Notes under the pieces: model-generated
The model's input: only the letters and a program-made list of their open reading frames with translations
What the model was told of the DNA's origin: nothing
Database searches by the model: none
In this document: positions 1 to 8,446 of the stretch, in pieces
Numbering within the stretch: position 1 is the first letter of the stretch
Layout: each line of letters opens with the position of its first letter
Position numbers and translations under genes: made by a program
Assembly (NCBI RefSeq): GCF_033283405.1
Contig: NZ_JAWMQR010000011.1
Location: forward strand, 100,145-164,144
DNA: 64,000 nucleotides
Source: Halioxenophilus sp033283405
GTDB taxonomy: Bacteria > Pseudomonadota > Gammaproteobacteria > Pseudomonadales > Cellvibrionaceae
Direction: 5' to 3'

Positions 1-1442
1 AGGGCTATCAAGGCTCCCAGGCTGTGGGGGTTGAGTTGATCCAGAATCAGGGTGTTGCTTGGTCGATTGCCGGGGATTACCTTATGTGGCGCTAAGCGAT
101 CCGCCTCATCCGGGCTTTTGCCCGCACTTAACAGCTCCGCCTTCGCCTCGGCCAGGCTTTTGCCCGCCAGCAGTGCTTGGCCCTGCCCGATGCAGTTGGC
201 CAGCAGGTAGGTGTGATGGTTATCGAGGACGCTCATTGGCTGGGCGCAGGCGATAAAGTCTACCAACACCTTACGGGTCCCCTGGTGCAACAACTGGTGA
301 AAGGAGTGTTGACCGTTGGTGCCCTCCGTACCCCAGAGGATCAGGCCGCTGTCATCCGCCAGTGGAGCACCGGATACCGTAACACTCTTACCCAGGCTCT
401 CCATATCCAACTGTTGCAGATAGGCCGGCAGCCGGGAGAGGCGCTGCGCATAAGGCAGAATCGCTTGGCTCTGGTAGTTGAGCGCAGCCGAGTACCAGAA
501 GGTTAATAGCGCCAGGGTTACGGGCATGTTAGCCGCCATCGGCGCCTGACTGAAGTGGGTGTCCATCAGTTCGGCGCCGGCCAGCAGCTCTTTGAACTGC
601 TTCATACCGAGGGCGATGGCGATGGGCAGGCCAATGGCTGACCACAAGGAGTAGCGGCCGCCCACCCAGTCCCACATGGGGAAGATGTTGTCCTCAGAGA
701 TACCAAACTCCACGGCAGTTGGCACATTGCTGCTGACGGCGACAAAGTGTTGGCAAAGCAGTGCCTGGCTACAGCCGCTGTCCTGCAGCCATTGGCGTGC
801 AGCCAGGGCATTCTCCCGGGTTTCCAGAGTGCTGAACGATTTCGAGGCAACAATGAAGAGCGTGGTTTCGGGGTTAAGGTTGGCAATCTGGTCGCTGAGA
901 TCAGCGCCATCAATATTGGCTACAAAATGCACCCGGGGCCGGGCGGCTTGATAGTTGCTGAGTGCGGTGACGACCATTCGCGGGCCCAGGTCCGATCCGC
1001 CGATACCAATATTGACGACATCGGTGATGGCTCTGCCGGTGTAGCCCAGCCACGCTCCGGTGTGAAGTCTTTCAACAAACTCCGCCACTTTGGCTTGGGT
1101 TTGGGCCACGATGGTGTTTTTATCATCGGCGGATAGGGAAGGGCTGCGCAGGGCGGTGTGCAGGGCTGGCCGCTGTTCGGTGTTGTTGACGTGTTCACCC
1201 GCTAACAGCCGTTGGATGGCGGCGGGCAGCCCGGCCTCTTCGGCTAGTTGCCAGAGTGCATCACGGGCGGGTGCGTCCAGGTGGCATTTGGAGTAGTCGA
1301 GGTAGAGCGGCCCTACCTCCAGAGAAAAGTGATCGACCCGGTCGGGGTCCTCAGCCAGCAGGCTGACCAGTGTCGGTAGTTGCTGGCTGTGTGTATAGAG
1401 TTGAGGCCAGCTGGGATATGGGTAGCGCTCCTTGTTACTCAT
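1..1442 (-). CDS. pgi: Glucose-6-phosphate isomerase, C-terminus cut off by window edge
   Basis: Interconverts glucose-6-phosphate and fructose-6-phosphate in the cytoplasm. Reading the minus strand from the ATG at 1442-1440 gives an uninterrupted frame of about 480 residues running off the left edge; the family is about 550 long, so roughly the last 65 residues are missing. Visible signatures are the sugar-phosphate-binding stretch NIGIGGSDLGP, VASKSFST, the MWDWVGGRYSLWSAIGLP block, and GTNGQHSFHQLLHQGT with the catalytic His. It is followed on its 5' side, 42 bp away and on the same strand, by ispB. Identity is very secure. Confidence 0.97.
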   Translation of the reverse strand, partial: MSNKERYPYPSWPQLYTHSQQLPTLVSLLAEDPDRVDHFSLEVGPLYLDYSKCHLDAPARDALWQLAEEAGLPAAIQRLLAGEHVNNTEQRPALHTALRSPSLSADDKNTIVAQTQAKVAEFVERLHTGAWLGYTGRAITDVVNIGIGGSDLGPRMVVTALSNYQAARPRVHFVANIDGADLSDQIANLNPETTLFIVASKSFSTLETRENALAARQWLQDSGCSQALLCQHFVAVSSNVPTAVEFGISEDNIFPMWDWVGGRYSLWSAIGLPIAIALGMKQFKELLAGAELMDTHFSQAPMAANMPVTLALLTFWYSAALNYQSQAILPYAQRLSRLPAYLQQLDMESLGKSVTVSGAPLADDSGLILWGTEGTNGQHSFHQLLHQGTRKVLVDFIACAQPMSVLDNHHTYLLANCIGQGQALLAGKSLAEAKAELLSAGKSPDEADRLAPHKVIPGNRPSNTLILDQLNPHSLGALIA

Positions 1443-1484
1443 AATGACTGCTCATTCCTTACCGCTTGGGGATTGGTTTACTCG

Positions 1485-2462
1485 CTAGCGATCCCTGTCG
1501 ACCGCGAAATTGGCCAAATCTGCTAGTGCTTGGGTATAACCGTTCTGGGGCAAATTGTCCAGTTGCGCCAGGGCGGACTTGGCGCTCTGGTTGGCGCATT
1601 CGTGGGTGTAGGCCAACCCGCCAGTGGCTTTAACCACTTCGACAATTTCGCTGAGATGGTCGGTGCTGCCGGAGCGGATCGCGCCGGCGATCAGTTCGCG
1701 CTGCTCGGCACTGCCGTTGGCCATGGCATAGATGAGGGGCAGGGTGGGTTTACCCTCGGCCAGATCATCACCCACATTTTTGCCCAGGGTGGCGGTGTCG
1801 CCTTCGTAATCGAGTGTGTCATCCACCAACTGAAAGGCGAGCCCCAGGTGTTTGCCGTACAGGCCAATGGCCTCTTTCTGGGCTTCCGGCACTTGCGCCA
1901 GTACTGCCGCCGTGGTGCAGGCGGCCTCGAAGAGGGCGGCGGTCTTTTTGTAGATCACCTCAAAGTAGTTCGCTTCGCTGACGCTTGGGTCTTTAATATT
2001 GACCAGCTGCTGTACTTCACCTTCGGAGATCACATTGGTGGTGTTGGATAGGATCGACATGATACCCATATCGCCGATGGCCACCATCATCTGAAAAGCC
2101 CGGCTATAGAGGAAATCTCCCACCAGCACACTCGGCGCGTTGCCCCAGTTGGCATTGGCGGTGGGGCGGCCGCGGCGCAGCTCCGACATATCGACCACGT
2201 CGTCGTGCAGCAGGGTGGCGGTGTGAATAAACTCAATAATTGCCGCCAGGTCCAGGTGCCTTTGGCCTGGGTACTCCAGTAGCCGGGCGCTGAGCAGTAC
2301 CAGTAGCGGTCGCAAGCGTTTGCCGCCGGCATCAATGAGGTGGTGGCCGATATTTTCCACCAGGCCGACATCAGAGTGGAGTTGATCGAGAATCAATTGG
2401 TTGGTTGCGGCAAAATCTTCGCGAACGATAGATAAAAATGGAAGCATGTAAACGATCGCCAT
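1485..2462 (-). CDS. ispB: Octaprenyl diphosphate synthase
   Basis: Trans-long-chain polyprenyl diphosphate synthase that makes the ubiquinone side chain. It is 325 residues, the usual family length. The first Asp-rich motif is in HTATLLHDDVVD with following RRGRPTAN, and the second is in FQLVDDTLDYEGD followed by GKNVGDDLAEGKPTLP. The ATG at 2462 is used; a second in-frame ATG five codons in (2447) is equally possible, since neither has a clear Shine-Dalgarno. It is divergent from rplU-rpmA, an arrangement conserved in many gammaproteobacteria. The exact chain length of the product (C40 versus C45) cannot be read from sequence. Confidence 0.95.
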   Translation of the reverse strand: MAIVYMLPFLSIVREDFAATNQLILDQLHSDVGLVENIGHHLIDAGGKRLRPLLVLLSARLLEYPGQRHLDLAAIIEFIHTATLLHDDVVDMSELRRGRPTANANWGNAPSVLVGDFLYSRAFQMMVAIGDMGIMSILSNTTNVISEGEVQQLVNIKDPSVSEANYFEVIYKKTAALFEAACTTAAVLAQVPEAQKEAIGLYGKHLGLAFQLVDDTLDYEGDTATLGKNVGDDLAEGKPTLPLIYAMANGSAEQRELIAGAIRSGSTDHLSEIVEVVKATGGLAYTHECANQSAKSALAQLDNLPQNGYTQALADLANFAVDRDR

Positions 2463-2581
2463 GGCTTTTTGTAGTTACCGCGCATCCTAGGCAGGCGGGG
2501 TGCTTACGTCAAGAAAGCGTCCCGGCGCCGGGTCGCTTGTTCTCGGGCTGGCGGGGCGCCCGGGAAAATTGGTGATTTAGG

Positions 2582-2610
2582 TTGTTTTGCCTAATTATTT
2601 TCCGTACAAT
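2582..2610 (+). promoter_or_regulatory. Probable sigma70 promoter of rplU-rpmA
   Basis: A -35-like TTGTTT (2582-2587) is followed by exactly 17 bp and then TACAAT (2605-2610), five of six matches to the -10 consensus. It lies about 130 bp before the rplU start in the divergent ispB/rplU spacer, which fits the leader length of ribosomal-protein operons. Prediction from sequence only. Confidence 0.55.
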
Positions 2611-2743
2611 CCACGCCCCTGAATTTGTATACGCTGCAAGTCCTGTGGGGATCTGTTGGTAAACTCTACAGACCCTTGAAAATGGTGCCTAAGCGCCCGT
2701 TACTTCGTAGCGTCCAATTCTTGATTTTTAAATTGGAGCATTT

Positions 2744-3055
2744 ATGTACGCAGTTATCGCAAGCGGTGGTAAGCAGCACCGCGTAACCGAGGGCGAAGTT
2801 CTTCGTCTGGAGAAGATCGAAGTGGGTGCTGGCGAAAGCATCGATTTCGACAAAGTATTGTTGGTCGCCAATGGCGACGATGTCAAAATCGGTGCCCCGT
2901 TGGTCGATGGTGCCAAGGTCACCGCCGAAGTGGTTAGCCACGGCCGCGCTGACAAAGTCAAAATCGTCAAATTCCGTCGCCGTAAGCACTCTATGAAGCG
3001 CCAAGGCCACCGTCAGTGGTACACCGAAGTTAAAATCACTGGCATCCAAGGTTAA
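2744..3055 (+). CDS. rplU: 50S ribosomal protein L21
   Basis: Ribosomal large-subunit protein that binds 23S rRNA. It is 103 residues, full length. It begins MYAVIASGGKQHRV and carries the C-terminal basic signature KFRRRKHSMKRQGHRQWYTEVKI. A GGAG Shine-Dalgarno lies 7-8 nt before the ATG. First gene of the rplU-rpmA pair; rpmA follows after 18 bp. Confidence 0.98.
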   Translation: MYAVIASGGKQHRVTEGEVLRLEKIEVGAGESIDFDKVLLVANGDDVKIGAPLVDGAKVTAEVVSHGRADKVKIVKFRRRKHSMKRQGHRQWYTEVKITGIQG

Positions 3056-3073
3056 GAAAGAGGTTAAAGTCAC

Positions 3074-3334
3074 ATGGCTCACAAAAAAGCAGGTGGTAGT
3101 ACGCGCAACGGGCGCGATTCCGAAAGTAAACGCCTTGGTGTTAAGCGCTTCGGTGGTCAAGAGGTTTTAGCCGGTAGCATTCTGGTTCGCCAGCGCGGTA
3201 CCAAGTTCCATCCGGGAGTGAACGTTGGTGTGGGTAAAGACCATACCCTGTTCGCTAAAGCCGATGGCAAAGTGAAGTTTGAAGTTAAGGGCCCAAATAA
3301 CCGCAAATTCGTCAGTATTGAAACTGTTCAATAG
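3074..3334 (+). CDS. rpmA: 50S ribosomal protein L27
   Basis: Large-subunit protein whose N-terminus reaches the peptidyl-transferase centre. It is 86 residues, starts MAHKKAGGSTRNGRDSESK, and contains the family signature GSILVRQRGTKFHPG. The N-terminus is already the mature form, without the cleaved extension seen in Firmicutes. Co-transcribed with rplU; a strong intrinsic terminator follows 42 bp after the stop. Confidence 0.98.
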   Translation: MAHKKAGGSTRNGRDSESKRLGVKRFGGQEVLAGSILVRQRGTKFHPGVNVGVGKDHTLFAKADGKVKFEVKGPNNRKFVSIETVQ

Positions 3335-3376
3335 TAACGACCGGCGGTAGATCGGCCCCGATGGGGCCAGGCCAAG

Positions 3377-3406
3377 AAACCCCATCATCACTGATGGGGT
3401 TTTTTT
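3377..3406 (+). terminator. Intrinsic terminator after rpmA
   Basis: A perfect 11-bp stem (3377-3387 with 3392-3402) and the 4-nt loop TCAC run directly into a T tract to 3406. This ends the ribosomal operon. It also shows that an obgE start placed upstream, inside the hairpin, would be wrong. Confidence 0.93.
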
Positions 3407-3480
3407 GTTTCTGTGCCCAGGCTTGTGTAGCATCAAGTTCCAGTCACCAAGCACCAATCCCAGCTGCTGGGAGGATCACC

Positions 3481-4677
3481 ATGAAATTTGTTGATGAAGC
3501 GCCAATTTTTGTCCGTGCCGGCGACGGCGGTAACGGCTGTCTTAGTTTTCGCCGGGAAAAGTTTATTGCCAAGGGCGGCCCGGATGGCGGCGACGGTGGT
3601 GATGGCGGCAGCGTATTCCTGGAGGCCGATATCAACCTCAATACTCTGGTCGATTACCGCTACCAGACCAAGTATCGGGCGGAGAGCGGCCAGTCCGGCC
3701 GCTCCAAAGATTGTCGCGGTGCCAAAGGTGATGATCTAGTGCTTAAGGTGCCTGTCGGCACCTCGGTTTTGGATGTCGATACCCTGGAGCAGCTGGGTGA
3801 CTTAACGGAAGATGGTCAGCGGCTGAAGGTGGCGCAAGGTGGCTTCCACGGCCTGGGTAACACCCGTTTTAAATCCAGTGTCAATCGGGCACCCCGCCAG
3901 ACGACCCCAGGCAGTGAGGGTGAAGCGCGAAATTTGAAGCTGGAGTTAAAGGTGCTGGCCGACGTTGGCCTGCTGGGCCTGCCCAATGCCGGTAAGTCGA
4001 CCCTGATTCGCGCTATCTCTGCGGCCAAACCCAAGGTGGCCAACTACCCCTTTACCACCCTGGTGCCCAACTTGGGCGTGGTAAAAGTGCATGCACACCG
4101 CAGTTTTGTGGTGGCCGATATTCCTGGCATTATCAGCGGCGCCTCGGAAGGGGCTGGCCTGGGCATTCGATTTTTAAAGCATCTGACCCGCTGCCGAATT
4201 CTGTTACACCTGGTCGATGCCTGCCCGGTTGATGGCAGTGACCCCATCGACAACATCCGAGTCATCAACGAAGAGTTGGCCCGTTTCAGTACCACTCTGG
4301 CCGGCCGTTCCCAGTGGCTGGTGCTCAACAAAACCGATTTGCTGACTGAAGAGCAGAAGCAGGAGTTGTTGGCCCGGGTCACTGACGAATTGCAGTGGGC
4401 CGGCCCGGTAGTGGCCATCGCCGCCATCAACAGTAGTGGTACCCAGGCTTTGTGCCAGAAACTTCTGCAAACGCTCGAAGAGTTGTGGCTGCAGGAGCGC
4501 GAAGATCCGGAAGCGCTTGAACGGGAACAGCAGCTGCAGCAGCAGATGCAGAACGAGGCGCGCGAGAAGATCGATGCCCTGCGGGCCAAGCGCCGGGCTG
4601 AGCGCAAGGATGGGCAGGATGATGACGACGATGATGATTGGGATGATGGCGATGTCGAAGTTGTCTACGCGCCTTAA
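3481..4677 (+). CDS. obgE: Obg family GTPase (ribosome assembly)
   Basis: Essential GTPase associated with 50S assembly and stress response; 398 residues from the ATG at 3481, preceded by GGGAGGA. The Gly-rich Obg fold opens the protein (MKFVDEAPIFVRAGDGGNG, GGPDGGDGGDGGS). The G domain has the P-loop GLPNAGKST near residues 166-174, the switch-I stretch YPFTTLVPNLG, DIPG, and NKTD. The C-terminus ends in an acidic run of Asp residues, as in proteobacterial Obg. A weak promoter-like pair (TTGTTT at 3405, TAGCAT at 3428, spacing 17) sits just past the upstream terminator. Confidence 0.97.
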   Translation: MKFVDEAPIFVRAGDGGNGCLSFRREKFIAKGGPDGGDGGDGGSVFLEADINLNTLVDYRYQTKYRAESGQSGRSKDCRGAKGDDLVLKVPVGTSVLDVDTLEQLGDLTEDGQRLKVAQGGFHGLGNTRFKSSVNRAPRQTTPGSEGEARNLKLELKVLADVGLLGLPNAGKSTLIRAISAAKPKVANYPFTTLVPNLGVVKVHAHRSFVVADIPGIISGASEGAGLGIRFLKHLTRCRILLHLVDACPVDGSDPIDNIRVINEELARFSTTLAGRSQWLVLNKTDLLTEEQKQELLARVTDELQWAGPVVAIAAINSSGTQALCQKLLQTLEELWLQEREDPEALEREQQLQQQMQNEAREKIDALRAKRRAERKDGQDDDDDDDWDDGDVEVVYAP

Positions 4678-4713
4678 CTGCGCCTCCTCCCTTGGTTGAT
4701 TGGAAGCCTGAGC

Positions 4714-5835
4714 ATGTCGCTTCGCAGTACGCTCGCCAGCAAACAGCGCTGGGTCATTAAGATCGGCAGTGCCCTGCTGACCGACAACGGTCGCCAGCTC
4801 GACAGCGCCGCCATTGCCGGCTGGGTTGGCCAGATGGCTGCCATCGCGGCACAGGGTAAAGAGGTGATTTTGGTCTCCTCCGGTGCCGTCGCCGCTGGTA
4901 TGAGCCGGCTCGGTTGGCGCCAGCGCCCAACCCGTATTCATGAGCTGCAGGCCGCCGCCGCCGTCGGCCAGATGGGGCTGGTGCAAACCTATCAAGAGCT
5001 CTTTCAAACCTTTGCCCTGCACACCGCCCAGGTGCTGCTCGACCATGACGACCTCTCCAACCGCGAGCGCTACATCAACGCCCGCTCTACTCTCAATACC
5101 CTGCTGGAGCTGGGTGTGGTGCCGGTGGTGAACGAGAACGATACCGTGGTCACTGATGAGATCCGCTTTGGCGACAACGACAGCCTGGCCGCCTTGGTGG
5201 CCAATCTGGTCGACGCCGATATGCTGGTGATTCTCACCGACCAGGATGGCATGTACACCGCCGACCCGCGCAAAGATCCCAGCGCCGAGTTGATCAGTGA
5301 AACCAAAGCCGGGGCGCCCGAGCTGGAGGCGATGGCCGGTGATGGCGGTGCCCTGGGCCGCGGCGGCATGATCACCAAGGTGCGCGCGGCCCGGCTTGCG
5401 GCGCGTTCCGGCACCCACACCCTGGTGGTGGGCGGTCGTATTGAGCAGGTGCTCAGCCGCCTGGTGGCTGGCGATGCCTTAGGCACTCTGTTTGTCGCCG
5501 ATCAACAGCCGCAGCAGGCCAGAAAGCAGTGGTTGGCGGGGCAGTTACAGAACCGCGGCAGTGTCACTCTGGATGCCGGCGCGGTCGCCGTATTGCAGCG
5601 CCAGGGCAAAAGCCTGCTGGCGGTGGGGGTGAAAGCCGTTGCCGGGCAATTCAAGCGCGGTGATATGGTGCTCTGCCTGGATGAGAGTGGCCGGGAGGTG
5701 GCGCGTGGTCTGATCAACTACAGTGCCCGCGAAGTCGCCAAAATCAAGGGCTTGCCCACAGAATCCATTGAGCAGGTGCTCGGCTACAAAGACGAGGATG
5801 AGCTCATTCACCGTGACAATCTGGTTGTTCACTAG
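4714..5835 (+). CDS. proB: Glutamate 5-kinase
   Basis: First enzyme of proline biosynthesis: phosphorylates glutamate to gamma-glutamyl phosphate. It is 373 residues from the ATG at 4714, which has GGAAG 7 nt upstream; a TTG six codons earlier is less likely. The amino-acid-kinase domain includes WVIKIGSALLTDNG, LVSSGAVAAGM, VVNENDTV, FGDNDSLAALVA and LTDQDGMYTADPR. A C-terminal PUA domain (about residues 280-373) is present, as in E. coli ProB. The gene follows obgE after 36 bp, the usual gammaproteobacterial order. Confidence 0.97.
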   Translation: MSLRSTLASKQRWVIKIGSALLTDNGRQLDSAAIAGWVGQMAAIAAQGKEVILVSSGAVAAGMSRLGWRQRPTRIHELQAAAAVGQMGLVQTYQELFQTFALHTAQVLLDHDDLSNRERYINARSTLNTLLELGVVPVVNENDTVVTDEIRFGDNDSLAALVANLVDADMLVILTDQDGMYTADPRKDPSAELISETKAGAPELEAMAGDGGALGRGGMITKVRAARLAARSGTHTLVVGGRIEQVLSRLVAGDALGTLFVADQQPQQARKQWLAGQLQNRGSVTLDAGAVAVLQRQGKSLLAVGVKAVAGQFKRGDMVLCLDESGREVARGLINYSAREVAKIKGLPTESIEQVLGYKDEDELIHRDNLVVH

Positions 5836-5887
5836 GTCGCCCCGGTAGTCCGTCGAGAGTGCGGTAACGAGTTAAAAGAGAGAGATC

Positions 5888-6943
5888 GTGAAGATTTTTA
5901 AGCCCTATTTGCAAGCGCTGGCCGCCTATAAGCCGCCCCTCGAAGGCCGCGACCCGGCCCGCTTCGAGTTGTTGGATTTCAACGAACGCACGATTCCGGT
6001 GGGTGAGCACATCAAGCAGGCGTTGATTGACTATATCAACAGTGATCGCCTGCAGATGTACCCCTCCTACGGCGATATCTGTACGCAGCTGGCGGGCTAT
6101 TGTGGCGTGCAAGAGAGCCAGGTGATGATCACCAACGGCTCCGACCACGGTATCGAGTTGATCTTTCGCGGCCTCGGCGGCGTGGGCGACCAGGCTATTA
6201 TTCCCGGTCCAACCTTTGCTATCTATTCCCAGGTGGCCAAGGTGGAAGGGATGACGATTGTCGCCCCGGAGTACACCAAAGCCGGGGGCTACCCGTTGGC
6301 TGCGGTGTTGGCGGCCATTACCGACAACACCAAAACGATTGTGGCGGCCAACCCCAATAACCCGTGCGGGACTCCCATCAGTAACGAGCAGATCGCCACC
6401 TTGGCGGAGGCTGCACCGCAGGCGGGCATTTTGGTGGATGAGTGTTACTTCGAGTACACCCGTGCCAGTGCCAAAGAGTTGTTGGACCGCTACCCCAACA
6501 TCTTTATTACCCGGACCTTCTCCAAAACCTGGGGGCTGCCCTCCCTGCGTTTTGGTTATATTCTGACGGCTGCGGAGAATATCGAGGTGTTATTGGCCAT
6601 GCGTGGCCCATACGACATCAACCAACTGGCGGTGGTGGCGGCCAAAGCGGCGTTAGCCAATCCGGAGTATGTTGAGCGTTACATCGATGAGGTAATGGGC
6701 TCTAGCAAGCCTGCCGTCGAGGCCTTTCTGGATAAGCTGGGCATCGACTACTGGCCGACTGTGGCCAACTACGTGTTGATGTTTCCGGCCGACCCGGACG
6801 GCCTCTACGAAACTTTGATGCAGGCTGGAATTTTGGTACGGCCACGCGTCGACAACCAGGGGCGTAAAGGATTGCGGGTGACCTTTGGCACGCGGGCACA
6901 GACCGATAAACTCCTGGCTGTGATGACCGAATATTTTCACTGA
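5888..6943 (+). CDS. HisC-like class I/II aminotransferase
   Basis: PLP-dependent aminotransferase of the histidinol-phosphate aminotransferase branch, 351 residues, GTG start preceded by AAGAGAGAG. Seen are the early LDFNERT substrate/PLP contact, TNGSDHGIELIFRGL, NPNNPCGTPIS (PLP-binding Asn), DECYFEY (Asp for the pyridine N), FSKTWGLPSLRFGY with the Schiff-base Lys at residue 213, and the C-terminal LRVTFGT with the carboxylate-binding Arg. True HisC, or a related transaminase for aromatic or other amino acids, cannot be separated without the rest of the his genes, which are not in this window. It runs into a small unknown gene 17 bp downstream. Confidence 0.85.
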   Translation: MKIFKPYLQALAAYKPPLEGRDPARFELLDFNERTIPVGEHIKQALIDYINSDRLQMYPSYGDICTQLAGYCGVQESQVMITNGSDHGIELIFRGLGGVGDQAIIPGPTFAIYSQVAKVEGMTIVAPEYTKAGGYPLAAVLAAITDNTKTIVAANPNNPCGTPISNEQIATLAEAAPQAGILVDECYFEYTRASAKELLDRYPNIFITRTFSKTWGLPSLRFGYILTAAENIEVLLAMRGPYDINQLAVVAAKAALANPEYVERYIDEVMGSSKPAVEAFLDKLGIDYWPTVANYVLMFPADPDGLYETLMQAGILVRPRVDNQGRKGLRVTFGTRAQTDKLLAVMTEYFH

Positions 6944-6960
6944 GGCGGCAACGCACAAGT

Positions 6961-7239
6961 ATGTACATTTTTTCTGTTACCGCCAAATCCAAAAAGGATA
7001 TTGAGGGTTTTGCGGCCGGTGCTGAAGCGCCATTCATTGTTTACATCGATTTTAAAGATCTGATCGGTGCCGAGCAGTTAGCCCGCCTGTTTGTGATGAA
7101 AGAGGGTTTCTACGACGTGGTTATTGAGAAGCGCAAACACCTGCCGGAAGGTAAAGTGATGCAGCTGAAGCGCAAAGATGCCCAAATTCAGGAGGCGTTA
7201 AAAACCGGTTACGCTATTCAGCTGTTCGATGAGCACTGA
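6961..7239 (+). CDS. Small protein of unknown function (92 aa)
   Basis: I do not recognise this family. The product is 92 residues, soluble, with no signal peptide, and rich in Lys and Glu. It reads as alternating strands and helices (MYIFSVTAKSK at the start, then EAPFIVYIDFKDLIG, later YDVVIEKRKHLPEGK), suggesting a small alpha/beta domain. It lies 17 bp after the HisC-like gene on the same strand, so it is probably co-transcribed. Coding statistics look like those of its neighbours and no overlapping frame is better. Confidence 0.7.
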   Translation: MYIFSVTAKSKKDIEGFAAGAEAPFIVYIDFKDLIGAEQLARLFVMKEGFYDVVIEKRKHLPEGKVMQLKRKDAQIQEALKTGYAIQLFDEH

Positions 7240-7287
7240 GTAGCCCGGTTAATCGGTGCGCTTGCCGCCGTCGAGTTGCGATTGGCG

Positions 7288-8169
7288 TTAGGCGAAGCGA
7301 CCGAGTATTTCCCGTACGGAGCTGTAGTAGCTCGGACCAAACAGATAAAGGTGGTTGAGCAGGTGGTAGAGGTTGTAGATACTCACGCGTGAGCGCCAGC
7401 TGGTGTCGATACCGGCCACCTGCTCGTAGGCGGAATAGAAGCGGTCGTCAAAACCACCAAATAGCTGTGTCATTGCCAGCTCCGCCTCCGCCCAACCGTG
7501 GTAGCAGGCCGGGTCAATCAACACCGGGCCTCGCTCGCCAAACAGCACATTGCCCGACCACAAATCCCCGTGAATTAACACCGCCGCTTGCTTGGGCAGA
7601 AGTTCTGGCAAGCGTTGGCAGAGCGATGCCAGATCACTCATATCGTTATCGTTTAGCAATCCCGTATCGTAGTTGAGCCGGCCTTGGTAAGTTAGTCGGT
7701 GTTCGGCAAAAAACTCTATGCCATCGCTCGTGGCTGTATTGATTTGCCGGGTGGTGCCGCAAAAGTTGTCTTCGACAAAACCAAAATTGGCTTTCGGTCG
7801 GCGGTGAATTTCTGCCAGCCCTTGGCCGAGTGCCTGCCAGTTTGCCGAGCTTGCCGGCCGGGTTGTTATCCAGGGCAGAATCAGCCAGTTTTCACCTACA
7901 GCCAGTGGCGTGAGTACTTGCAACTGTGAGCGCTTCTGGCTCTGTTCCAACTCCGTGGCGAGGGCGAGCAGTCCCAGCGCTTCGGCCTGGCACTGCTCAG
8001 TTGCCAGTGGTGTGTAGTAGCTCTTAACAAGCAGGGGTGGTTGCTGTTTACCTTCTATCCGCAATAGCGTCTGTCCTTCACTGCCTCCCAAACTGACTTG
8101 CCGAAAATCTCCGAGCCAATGCTCGTTCAACCACGCCTGCCAAGTTCCGCCTGATCTCGTCACTTGCAC
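7288..8169 (-). CDS. Fructosamine kinase family protein
   Basis: Member of the fructosamine-3-kinase/ketosamine-kinase family (YniA-like), which phosphorylates sugar adducts on proteins or small amines as a repair step; 293 residues, normal length. The protein-kinase-like fold shows the catalytic loop HGDLWSGN (His200, Asp202, Asn207), followed by VLIDPACYHGWAEAELAMTQLFGGF, where the Asp corresponds to the metal-binding DFG-type residue. The bacterial family's real substrate is generally unknown. Convergent with the preceding unknown gene. Confidence 0.9.
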   Translation of the reverse strand: MQVTRSGGTWQAWLNEHWLGDFRQVSLGGSEGQTLLRIEGKQQPPLLVKSYYTPLATEQCQAEALGLLALATELEQSQKRSQLQVLTPLAVGENWLILPWITTRPASSANWQALGQGLAEIHRRPKANFGFVEDNFCGTTRQINTATSDGIEFFAEHRLTYQGRLNYDTGLLNDNDMSDLASLCQRLPELLPKQAAVLIHGDLWSGNVLFGERGPVLIDPACYHGWAEAELAMTQLFGGFDDRFYSAYEQVAGIDTSWRSRVSIYNLYHLLNHLYLFGPSYYSSVREILGRFA

Positions 8170-8446
8170 CAGAGTTACTCCTCTCAGTAATCAAACAACG
8201 ACAGCGAAATGGGTAAACCAAAAGCCATCGCTGCCGATAGCGTTATTTACTCACAGTGATAGAGCGCAGGCCTTATACCAAAGTCGTAGGTCAGGCCGGA
8301 AATGTTGCTGCTATTGATAACAAAGTCAGTGAGAAACAACAGTTTAGTCTATGCTTTTTCACAATTAATAGAGTTATCCATGCGGGTAACCGAGTGTGAA
8401 TTTAATTTTTTCTCGGTTGGCCGAGGGAGCGGAGAGGCTTGAAGTA

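Noticed and set aside
3361..3480. A longer Obg start at 3361
   Set aside because: It would begin inside the rpmA terminator and add 40 residues not found in the family; ATG 3481 has a proper ribosome-binding site and the standard N-terminus.
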